Shown: positions 7,743 to 14,471 of the stretch, one piece after another | Position numbering within the stretch: the stretch's first letter is position 1 | Layout of the letters: the number at the start of each line of letters is the position of its first letter | DNA from: Bacteroidales bacterium UBA3754 | Lineage (GTDB): Bacteria > Bacteroidota > Bacteroidia > Bacteroidales > UBA1715 | NCBI GenBank assembly: GCA_002371705.1 | Contig: DFGI01000050.1 | Location: 1 to 24,958 of the forward strand | DNA length: 24,958 bases | Reading direction: 5' to 3' | Program-made: the position numbers and the translations under genes | Notes under the pieces: model-generated | Databases searched by the model: none | What the model saw: only the letters and a program-made list of their open reading frames with translations | What the model was told of the DNA's origin: nothing

Positions 7743-8471
7743 TTACAATAAAATTGCTGCTATCCCACTGAAAATCATATAGATATAGATAATTTTCCGC
7801 AACTTGTCAGATGGAAGTTTGTCGAACACTTTTCTTCCAAGATATGAACCTACCACTACCCCGCCAATGGCATATAAAAATCCCCAACCAACGAATTCCG
7901 TGAGAAATCCATTCCGCGCCCGGAAAAATGTCATTATTATATTGGTGAGCAAGAAATATGCCTGACACACAGCCATATAACGATATTTACTAGGTTCAAC
8001 AGCCAAGAAATATATCACAGCAGGAGGACCGTGCATACCAAACAAGCCCCCCATCACACCACTCAATGCGCCCATTGACACCTGCAAAGTCTTGGTTGGC
8101 TTAACTTGTAATTTCGGGCTGACAAACAAAAAGTATAAACTCAACAGTATCAACACGATACCCAACAAAATCTTAAGAATGGAATCGGTAGCCGAAGCCA
8201 CAAACTGTATTGCCAAAAATGAAAAAATGGTGAATGATAACAATATGATACTCAAATGTTTCCAGTCAACCAATTTATATAATACAAACAAAACGTACAA
8301 TGATTGCGCCGCCGACAACAAACCAGAAAGCGTGGTTGCTTCGCCATACGAAGGGCAGAGAAATGGAAGCATCGTCATTATAAACACACCAAAGCCAAAC
8401 CCACAAACCCGTTGCACAAAACTGGCTCCGACACACAAAACAACCAATAAAACGATAACCGTTACCGACAT
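7743..8471 (-). CDS. TSUP (TauE/SafE-type) permease
   Basis: The 242-aa protein is almost entirely hydrophobic, with about seven or eight membrane helices. It matches the TSUP family (formerly DUF81) with its internal duplication: LVVLCVGASFVQRVCGFGFG in the first half and GALSGVMGGLFGMHGPPAVIYFL in the second. The GGLFGMHGPP turn is a family signature. Members move sulfite, sulfoacetate, sulfonates or related anions across the inner membrane; the substrate is not predictable here. The ATG is at 8471. The gene is convergent with the M28 peptidase and has no same-strand partner, so it is probably monocistronic. No clean -7 box was found. Confidence 0.88.
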   Translation of the reverse strand: MSVTVIVLLVVLCVGASFVQRVCGFGFGVFIMTMLPFLCPSYGEATTLSGLLSAAQSLYVLFVLYKLVDWKHLSIILLSFTIFSFLAIQFVASATDSILKILLGIVLILLSLYFLFVSPKLQVKPTKTLQVSMGALSGVMGGLFGMHGPPAVIYFLAVEPSKYRYMAVCQAYFLLTNIIMTFFRARNGFLTEFVGWGFLYAIGGVVVGSYLGRKVFDKLPSDKLRKIIYIYMIFSGIAAILL

Positions 8472-8614
8472 ATATTCTGTTTTCGTTGGCGAAATTAAAA
8501 CATTTCCAGCATCTACACCCTATTACGATTGAGTTTTTTGATTATTGTCAATGTAAAATTTTAAATTATAGACAAACTCTTTTATTTTAACCCATTTAAT
8601 TACAACACAATGAG

Positions 8615-8622
8615 TATATTTG
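8615..8622 (+). promoter_or_regulatory. -7 box (TATATTTG) for the SDR gene
   Basis: A perfect TAnnTTTG match ends 15 bases before ATG 8638. An in-frame TTG at 8620 falls within this box, which argues against that TTG as the start. Confidence 0.65.
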
Positions 8623-8637
8623 CAAAAATTTAGAATT

Positions 8638-9369
8638 ATGAAAACAAACGTTCAAGGGAAATGGGCACTGATTACAGGTGCAAATCGAGGAATTGGTTAT
8701 AGAATAACCAAGTTTATGGCAAGTCAAGGTTGCAATCTAATTTTGCACAGCCGAAATCTACAACACACGCAAAAAGTATTGGAAGAAGTTACCGCAATGG
8801 GCGTGCAAGCGTATTGCGTGGCTGCGGAACTTTCAAAGCCAGAAGAAGTTACGCGTATGATTCAGGAAATCAAGGCAAAAGGAACGCAAATTGACATTTT
8901 ATTCAACGATGCGGCTGTACAAATCGCATATCGTACCGATTATTTCACAACACCTGTGGAAGACTACACGCAAAGTTTCCTTATCAACACAATAGCGCCA
9001 ATGATGCTTTGCTACGCATTCCTTCCCGATATGATAAAACGTGGATTTGGACGAATTATCAACACAACAAGCGGTATCCGCAACGAACCGCAACAAGCTG
9101 GCTATTCGGCAAGCAAAGCAGCTCTCGACAAAGTCACCACCGACCTTGCTGGTACAGTTGACGGCACCGATGTAATCATCAGTTTGGCAGATCCGGGATG
9201 GTGCCGCACCGACCTTGGCGGACCAAGCGCTCCAAACGACCCAGATTCAGTTATTCCAGGTATAGTGTTGGGCGCATTCGTCAACGACAAAAAAAGCGGT
9301 CGTTTATTTGGTGCGCAAGATTTTGCTGGAATGACGCTGGATGAAGCATTGGCAAAAGTTCAAAAATAG
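8638..9369 (+). CDS. Short-chain dehydrogenase/reductase
   Basis: Starting from ATG 8638, the 243-aa product is a classical SDR, an NAD(P)(H)-dependent oxidoreductase with a Rossmann fold. Visible are the cofactor-binding TGANRGIG (13-20), NDAA in place of NNAG (90-93), the structural Asn117, Ser145 in NTTSG and the catalytic pair Tyr156 and Lys160 in YSASK. The arginine in HSRN after the second strand suggests a preference for NADP(H). The sequence PGWCRTDLGG resembles plant-carbonyl-reductase-like SDRs. The substrate is unknown. A strong -7 box lies just upstream and a terminator downstream, so it is a single-gene unit. Confidence 0.9.
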   Translation: MKTNVQGKWALITGANRGIGYRITKFMASQGCNLILHSRNLQHTQKVLEEVTAMGVQAYCVAAELSKPEEVTRMIQEIKAKGTQIDILFNDAAVQIAYRTDYFTTPVEDYTQSFLINTIAPMMLCYAFLPDMIKRGFGRIINTTSGIRNEPQQAGYSASKAALDKVTTDLAGTVDGTDVIISLADPGWCRTDLGGPSAPNDPDSVIPGIVLGAFVNDKKSGRLFGAQDFAGMTLDEALAKVQK

Positions 9370-9396
9370 TTTTGAAATAAAATCAAAATGGTTGAA

Positions 9397-9424
9397 GGCT
9401 GTCACGCAGGTGGCAGCCTTTTTT
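9397..9424 (+). terminator. Rho-independent terminator after the SDR gene
   Basis: GGCTGTCAC (9397-9405) pairs with GTGGCAGCC (9410-9418), nine pairs with one G-U and a GCAG loop, followed by six Ts. There is no T run on the other strand, so it serves the plus strand only. Confidence 0.88.
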
Positions 9425-9449
9425 AATGCAAATTACTAATGAGAAATGG

Positions 9450-10283
9450 TTATTTTTCTTCTACTCCTTCTTTATTAATGTAGAATAGCATATCGTCGGA
9501 TTCTACAAGGGCTTTTCCTTTGTAAAACGATTCTACATAATCATACTGTGGTTGAATCACTATTGTGCCTTTTATATCGACAAAGCCCCATTTTGAACCG
9601 ATTTTTACCGCTGCTAAGTCTTCTTGAAACGGCAGTACGCCATCGAATTTGCAACCAATGGCAATTGCCCCCGTAGTGTCAACAAAGCCCCATTTGCCAC
9701 TTTGTTCAGCCATTGCGAAACCATTATCGCCGAACGGACTCAAATTATCAAAACGGCATTGCACACGGAATCGTCCCGTAGCGTCAATATAACCATATTT
9801 GCCATTTAATTTCACCATTGCCAAACCACGATAAAACGGATATGCAGCCTCAAACCGACACGCTATCCGATATTCGCCGTTATGGTTTATCCAGCCCCAC
9901 TTTCCCGAGCGTTGCACTAACGCCAAACCACATTCGGGGTCGAAAGATTTTGCATCGTCAAACAAATAATAAACAACAACCTTTCCTGTTGTATCAATAA
10001 AACCGTACTTGTCGCCTTTCCGCACACGGGCAAATCCGTCGCTAAAATAATCAGCGTCATCGAACAGAACAGGTATCACCAACGAGCCTTTTTTGTTGAT
10101 GTAGCCCCATTTGCCATCCTGCTGGTCGGTATCGGTTTGGATATGACAGATAAGATTGTCGCCGTATTCGCCTTTGTAAATCAGCATTCCAGATTGAATC
10201 ACAACAGGGCGCAATTCCTGCGCAAAACAATTATTCGCACAGAAAACAGCAATACAAATTATTGTTTGAAAAAGCCGACGCAT
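9450..10283 (-). CDS. Exported WG-repeat protein
   Basis: The 277-aa protein has a signal peptide (residues 1-21, ending CFAQ) and then six WG repeats of about 35 residues. Each is centred on K-W/Y-G-[FYW]-[IV]-[DN] followed by a TG or KG turn, at residues about 58, 92, 128, 162, 197 and 231, with a degenerate seventh near 267. WG repeats form beta-rich structures and are common in Bacteroidetes; they probably bind partners, but no enzyme activity is known. It begins 12 bases after the stop of the outer-membrane protein gene, so the two form one operon and may act together at the cell envelope. Its stop faces the SDR terminator. Confidence 0.88.
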   Translation of the reverse strand: MRRLFQTIICIAVFCANNCFAQELRPVVIQSGMLIYKGEYGDNLICHIQTDTDQQDGKWGYINKKGSLVIPVLFDDADYFSDGFARVRKGDKYGFIDTTGKVVVYYLFDDAKSFDPECGLALVQRSGKWGWINHNGEYRIACRFEAAYPFYRGLAMVKLNGKYGYIDATGRFRVQCRFDNLSPFGDNGFAMAEQSGKWGFVDTTGAIAIGCKFDGVLPFQEDLAAVKIGSKWGFVDIKGTIVIQPQYDYVESFYKGKALVESDDMLFYINKEGVEEK

Positions 10284-10295
10284 AAACGCCTTCCA

Positions 10296-10883
10296 CTATA
10301 AGAAATGGATGTTCAATCCAAGCGCCAAACCATTGGTGGATAATGTGAATCCTGAACCATTGTTCGTCGTTGCCGGAGCATCGGAATGGCGATAGCCAAT
10401 GAAGCCGAAATATGCGGCAATACTGAAACGGTTACTCAACACATAGGCAATACCCGGACGTGCTCCAATGTACATATTCTCGCCATCGTCAAGACGATTG
10501 CCCGATGCGATTTCCTTATTTTTTGCAACACTATAGTTTACCCCCAAATCGGCAAACAAAATAATAGGTGCCACACTTGACTCTTTGCAAGGATGTTTCA
10601 AGCGGATAAACGGATTTATACCATATGTGTTGGTTTTTAAATCCTTGACTTCATCACTAACATATGCGTAATCCAATGTGATTCCCAACGCAAACCACGA
10701 GTTGAAATGATAGCCATATTTTGGCTGAATTTGCATTGATGTGTAGTCAGCGTCATTATTAAACCATGCCGAAGTGGCACATCCCACAAACTGTTTGTGA
10801 GGTTTATCGTTACTTGAACTTTCTTGCGCAAAAGCACCACTGAATGCAACTACGCATAAAATTGTCGTTAAAATCTTTTTCAT
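10296..10883 (-). CDS. Outer-membrane beta-barrel protein
   Basis: The 195-aa protein starts at ATG 10883 with a clear signal peptide (MKKILTTILCVVAFSGAFAQ). A longer in-frame start at 10964 exists but adds residues without function and runs through the promoter. The mature part alternates hydrophobic and polar residues in strand-length blocks and ends in Leu after a Phe-rich strand (LALGLNIHFL), as in small eight-stranded outer-membrane barrels of the OmpW/OmpX-like type common in Bacteroidales. Its ligand or role is unknown. It is the first gene of an operon with the WG-repeat protein. Confidence 0.82.
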   Translation of the reverse strand: MKKILTTILCVVAFSGAFAQESSSNDKPHKQFVGCATSAWFNNDADYTSMQIQPKYGYHFNSWFALGITLDYAYVSDEVKDLKTNTYGINPFIRLKHPCKESSVAPIILFADLGVNYSVAKNKEIASGNRLDDGENMYIGARPGIAYVLSNRFSIAAYFGFIGYRHSDAPATTNNGSGFTLSTNGLALGLNIHFL

Positions 10884-10899
10884 TGTTAAAATTTTTCGG

Positions 10900-10907
10900 C
10901 AAAGATA
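10900..10907 (-). promoter_or_regulatory. -7 box (TATCTTTG) of the barrel/WG operon
   Basis: On the minus strand TATCTTTG matches TAnnTTTG and ends 16 bases before ATG 10883. It lies only 11 bases from the divergent -7 box of the recombinase gene. Confidence 0.65.
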
Positions 10908-10918
10908 CAAGATTTTCT

Positions 10919-10926
10919 TACATTTG
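10919..10926 (+). promoter_or_regulatory. -7 box (TACATTTG) of the recombinase gene
   Basis: TACATTTG matches TAnnTTTG and ends 14 bases before ATG 10941. Its -33 region would fall at about 10892-10898, inside the transcription start area of the divergent barrel operon. Confidence 0.65.
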
Positions 10927-10940
10927 TTAAAAATAAACTG

Positions 10941-11852
10941 ATGGATTGGGAAAAAAGCATACACGATTTTGAATTATACCTTCGATTGGAAAAATCACTT
11001 TCGGAAAATTCCATCGAAGCATATATGCACGACGTGCGGAAACTACTTTCGTTTTTGGTTGTGACCGACGAAAACATTGGGCCTGAAAAAGTTACAATCG
11101 ACCATCTGCACGAATTTGTGTACTGGCTCAACCATTCCGACCAACCAGTGAATGAGCGTTCCCAAGCTCGAATAATTTCAGGAATAAAAGGATTTTTCTC
11201 GTTTTTGCAGCTCGACAACATCATCGATGCCGACCCGACCGATCTGCTCGATGCGCCCAAAATGCCGAAAAAATTGCCTGTGTATCTTTCCATTGACGAA
11301 ATCGATGCCATAATCAACACGATTGATGTGAGCCAACCAGAAGGACACCGAAATCGGGCAATGCTTGAAACGCTTTACAGTTGCGGGCTTCGTGTGAGCG
11401 AATTGGTTACGCTCCGTATGCACAATTTATTTTTCGACGAAGGATTTATCCGTGTAATCGGGAAAGGCGACAAAGAACGGCTTGTGCCAATCAGCGGCAA
11501 GGCGATAAAGGAAATCAGCAATTATATGCAGCAACGGTGCCACCTCGACATTGCCCGTGGCGAAGAAGACTTTGTGTTTCTCAACCGACGGGGAAAACAT
11601 CTCACCCGAGTTATGGTTTTTCTGATTATAAAAGACGCAGCGGCAAAAGCCGGCATCCAGAAAAACATCAGTCCGCACACATTTCGTCATTCATTCGCCA
11701 CCCATTTGGTAAACGGTGGCGCCGACCTCCGTTCCGTACAAGAAATGCTCGGACACGAATCAATCCTGACGACAGAAATATACACCCATTTGGACAAACA
11801 GCATCTCCGCGAAACAATTCTGCTATATGGCGGACGCGATGCGAAAAAATAG
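10941..11852 (+). CDS. xerD: Tyrosine recombinase, XerD type
   Basis: The 303-aa protein has the XerC/XerD length and domains: an N-terminal SAM-like core-binding domain (residues about 1-88) and a C-terminal catalytic domain. All catalytic residues are visible: Arg151 in SCGLRVSEL, Lys175 in GKGDKER, His246 and Arg249 in HTFRH, His272 in LGHESI, and the nucleophile Tyr281 in TEIYTHLD. Xer proteins resolve chromosome dimers at the dif site. The start LEKSLSENSIEAYMHDV and the absence of element genes nearby favour a housekeeping XerD over an integrase, but XerC cannot be excluded from this alone. It ends three bases before the convergent lipoprotein gene. Confidence 0.88.
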   Translation: MDWEKSIHDFELYLRLEKSLSENSIEAYMHDVRKLLSFLVVTDENIGPEKVTIDHLHEFVYWLNHSDQPVNERSQARIISGIKGFFSFLQLDNIIDADPTDLLDAPKMPKKLPVYLSIDEIDAIINTIDVSQPEGHRNRAMLETLYSCGLRVSELVTLRMHNLFFDEGFIRVIGKGDKERLVPISGKAIKEISNYMQQRCHLDIARGEEDFVFLNRRGKHLTRVMVFLIIKDAAAKAGIQKNISPHTFRHSFATHLVNGGADLRSVQEMLGHESILTTEIYTHLDKQHLRETILLYGGRDAKK

Positions 11853-11855
11853 CAT

Positions 11856-12371
11856 TTAGCGTGAAACTTTCACTTTTTCCGCTTCATCGTAGAGCGTGAT
11901 TCTTGTACGCCCACCATTCTCATTTGACTGGATTTCGCGCTGACGCGGTTCGTTGTAATGCTTCCAAAGCTTATCGTACTCCTCTTTTGTGATTGGCTCA
12001 TACCACGTCACAATGATTCTGTTCACCGATAAGTTTTCGCCTTCGGTTTCCTCCCATTGTTTAACAGTGTACAATTTTTTAGCTTTCATTATATATGTTG
12101 CCAATTCTGTGTTGCCACTATACGTTAATTTATCTTTTTCGTACGTTTGATAATCAGGTAAAACCGAAATAAAGCAATCAAAGCCCGTATAAGGTGTCAA
12201 CGACATCCAAGCAGCATACGACACACCATTTTCCGACAGAATCGTGCACGCGCCCAACGTGTATGCTTCGCCAGAAAAATCGCCCTGTGTCTTAATTTCG
12301 TATTCTTCTTCTTCCTTTTTGCAACCAGCAAAAATGAGAACAGCACTAAGTAAAATCAATAATTTTTTCAT
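11856..12371 (-). CDS. Hypothetical lipoprotein, 171 aa
   Basis: The product begins MKKLLILLSAVLIFAGC, with a lipobox ending at Cys17, followed by an acidic linker (KKEEEEYE). Lipoproteins with charged residues after the Cys may be surface-exposed in Bacteroidetes. The 150-residue body is a compact mixed domain that I do not recognise; SYAAWMSLTPYTGFDCFISVLPDY and IIVTWYEPITKEEYDKLWKHY are its most distinctive parts. It ends close to the convergent recombinase gene and has its own -7 box, so it appears to be a single gene. Confidence 0.82.
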   Translation of the reverse strand: MKKLLILLSAVLIFAGCKKEEEEYEIKTQGDFSGEAYTLGACTILSENGVSYAAWMSLTPYTGFDCFISVLPDYQTYEKDKLTYSGNTELATYIMKAKKLYTVKQWEETEGENLSVNRIIVTWYEPITKEEYDKLWKHYNEPRQREIQSNENGGRTRITLYDEAEKVKVSR

Positions 12372-12392
12372 CGTACAACATTTTTATGGAGA

Positions 12393-12400
12393 CAAACATA
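12393..12400 (-). promoter_or_regulatory. -7 box (TATGTTTG) of the lipoprotein gene
   Basis: On the minus strand TATGTTTG matches TAnnTTTG and ends 21 bases before ATG 12371. No clear -33 TTTG is present. Confidence 0.6.
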
Positions 12401-12515
12401 CTTATTTTTTATTATTCGCTTCGATTTTCGTTTCAATTTTAATCCACATACTATTAACTACGACCGTTTTTCGTAAAAATCTGCTCCGTAATTCGTTTTT
12501 TTCAGCGAGAAATCT

Positions 12516-12523
12516 TTACTTTG
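12516..12523 (+). promoter_or_regulatory. Possible -7 box (TTACTTTG) of the cyclophilin-pheS unit
   Basis: TTACTTTG is one base off TAnnTTTG and ends 16 bases before ATG 12540. A T-rich block at 12496-12502 could stand in for the -33 element. Confidence 0.35.
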
Positions 12524-12539
12524 CAAAAAAATAAGAAAC

Positions 12540-13397
12540 ATGAAACTCATATATAAAATTGGCATTGCAATTCTACTTTCGGCAGCAATAGTAGCATTCG
12601 CCATGCCTACAAAAACAAAAAAAGGCTCTAAAATGGATCAAATTCACGTTACGTTTGAAACAAATTTCGGTGCCATCACTGTGGCGTTGTATAACGAAAC
12701 GCCCCTGCACCGCGACAATTTTGTAAAACTTGCCGAAGAACATTATTTCGACAGTTTACTATTCCACCGTGTTATAGACAATTTTATGATTCAAGCCGGC
12801 GACCCCGATTCCAAAGGAGCTCCAGCGGGGAAAACACTTGGAATGGGCGGACCGGGATATACAATTCCTGCGGAATTCAACACAAAATTCATTCATAAAA
12901 AAGGAGCATTGGCAGCCGCACGCCGCGGTGGACCACAAAACCCCAAGAAAGAGTCATCGGGTTCGCAGTTCTACATTGTTGTAGGACAGCAAGTTCCTAT
13001 GGAACAATTAGATGCTATGGTGGCACAAAAAGCCGACCAAGCAAAAGCAGAATATATTCAAACAAAATTGTACGAACCTGAAAACAAAGCGTATCTCAAC
13101 GAATTGATTGAGCTCCAGAAAGCTGGCGACAGACAAAATTTTATGGCAAAATGGCAAGAGTTCAACGACCGATATAAAGATTCGCTTACTACGGTGCCAA
13201 CATTCAGTTACACCGAAGAACAAAAAAACACATACAGCACAATTGGCGGAACTCCGCACCTCGATATGGACTACACCGTGTTTGGCGAAGTAATCCAAGG
13301 TCTTGATGTGGTTGACAAAATTGCGAAAGTCGCTACCGACCGCAACAATCGTCCGTTGGAAGATGTGATTATAACAAAAGTATCAGTTGAAAAATAA
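12540..13397 (+). CDS. Cyclophilin-type peptidyl-prolyl isomerase with insertion
   Basis: The 285-aa protein has an N-terminal hydrophobic segment (residues 4-21), a signal peptide or membrane anchor that sends it to the periplasm. Residues 36-150 and 237-285 form a cyclophilin fold that speeds prolyl cis-trans isomerisation during protein folding. Active-site motifs are FHRVI (Arg77), NFMIQAGD (82-88), SSGSQFYIV (Gln143) and the final TPHLDMDYTVFGEV. Between the last two lies an extra block of about 85 residues (151-236), rich in Glu, Lys, Gln and Ala and probably helical, where ordinary cyclophilins have only a few residues. Five bases separate it from pheS, so the two are probably one transcript. 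Confidence 0.9.
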   Translation: MKLIYKIGIAILLSAAIVAFAMPTKTKKGSKMDQIHVTFETNFGAITVALYNETPLHRDNFVKLAEEHYFDSLLFHRVIDNFMIQAGDPDSKGAPAGKTLGMGGPGYTIPAEFNTKFIHKKGALAAARRGGPQNPKKESSGSQFYIVVGQQVPMEQLDAMVAQKADQAKAEYIQTKLYEPENKAYLNELIELQKAGDRQNFMAKWQEFNDRYKDSLTTVPTFSYTEEQKNTYSTIGGTPHLDMDYTVFGEVIQGLDVVDKIAKVATDRNNRPLEDVIITKVSVEK

Positions 13398-13402
13398 TAG
13401 AT

Positions 13403-14425
13403 ATGTTACAAATTATTGAAAAACTTCTTTCCGAAGTAGAAAATTTCAAGGCAGAAAACAAAGAACAAGTTGAAGAGTTCCGTTTGAAATATCTTTCAAA
13501 AAAAGGTGAACTGAGCAAAATTTTTGACGAATTCCGCATGGTTCCTAATGAACAGAAAAAGGAAATCGGTCAAAAAATAAATTTCTTGAAACAAACTGCA
13601 CAGGCAAAATTCGAAGCGTTGCAGAAAAACACAGCGTCCACAGAAAACGACAGCCTTGGCAACATAGACATAACCTTGCCCGGAAACCCAGTGGAATTGG
13701 GTAGCCACCACCCTATTTCGATTGTCCGTAATGAAATTATCGACATATTTTCACGTATCGGATTTACCGTTGAGGAAGGTCCCGAAGTTGAGGACGACTG
13801 GCACGTGTTCTCGGCTCTGAACTTTCCGCCAGAACATCCCGCACGCGATATGCAGGACACATTTTTCATCGAAAAAAATCCTGACATTCTGCTCCGCACA
13901 CATACTTCATCGGTACAAACCCGTGTGATGGAACACACGCAGCCACCTATCCGTTCGATTTTCCCGGGCCGTGTATTCCGAAACGAAGCAATTTCTGCAC
14001 GTGCACACTGCATTTTCCACCAAGTGGAAGGTTTGTATGTTGACACAAACGTTTCATTCGCCGACCTCAAACAAACCTTGCTCTATTTTGCGAAAGAAAT
14101 GTTCGGAAACCACACACAAATCCGTCTTCGCCCATCATATTTCCCATTCACCGAACCTTCGGCTGAAATGGATATTTCTTGTTCTATTTGCGGAGGAAAG
14201 GGTTGCTCGGTATGCAAAGGCACTGGCTGGCTCGAAATTCTTGGCTGCGGCATGGTTGACCCGAATGTGCTCACCAACTGCAACATTGACGCAAGCAAAT
14301 ACACAGGATTCGCATTCGGCATGGGTGTGGAACGTATTGCAATGCTCAAATATCAGGTGAAAGACATCCGTTTGTTCTTCAAAAACGACACTCGTTTTCT
14401 AAAACAATTTGAAGCTGCGAAATAA
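13403..14425 (+). CDS. pheS: Phenylalanyl-tRNA synthetase alpha subunit
   Basis: The 340-aa protein is a class II aminoacyl-tRNA synthetase subunit that, with PheT, charges tRNA-Phe in the cytoplasm. An N-terminal coiled-coil arm (about 1-85) precedes the catalytic core. Motif 2 is seen in FRNEAISARAHCIFHQVEG (192-210) and motif 3 in GFAFGMGVERIAML (302-315). A four-cysteine cluster, CSICGGKGCSVC (Cys260, 263, 268, 271), probably binds zinc; this insertion occurs in a subset of bacterial PheS proteins. pheT is not in the window, so the two subunits are encoded apart here. Confidence 0.96.
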   Translation: MLQIIEKLLSEVENFKAENKEQVEEFRLKYLSKKGELSKIFDEFRMVPNEQKKEIGQKINFLKQTAQAKFEALQKNTASTENDSLGNIDITLPGNPVELGSHHPISIVRNEIIDIFSRIGFTVEEGPEVEDDWHVFSALNFPPEHPARDMQDTFFIEKNPDILLRTHTSSVQTRVMEHTQPPIRSIFPGRVFRNEAISARAHCIFHQVEGLYVDTNVSFADLKQTLLYFAKEMFGNHTQIRLRPSYFPFTEPSAEMDISCSICGGKGCSVCKGTGWLEILGCGMVDPNVLTNCNIDASKYTGFAFGMGVERIAMLKYQVKDIRLFFKNDTRFLKQFEAAK

Positions 14426-14471
14426 CGTACTACAAAAAGAGTTTTCATTTGCGAACTATTCAAATGATTGT

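Noticed and set aside
10884..10964. Longer start for the beta-barrel protein
   Set aside because: It would bury a good signal peptide inside the protein and run through the promoter region.
10941..11852. Recombinase as an integrase of a mobile element
   Set aside because: The sequence fits housekeeping Xer length and motifs, and no element genes, attachment repeats or adjoining tRNA are seen.
11381..11899. Plus-strand open frame of 172 codons
   Set aside because: It overlaps xerD in another frame; the Arg-rich sequence is typical of a shadow frame.
14445..14467. Hairpin between pheS and the MBOAT gene
   Set aside because: Seven AT-rich pairs with a nine-base loop and no T run on either strand; too weak to call a terminator.
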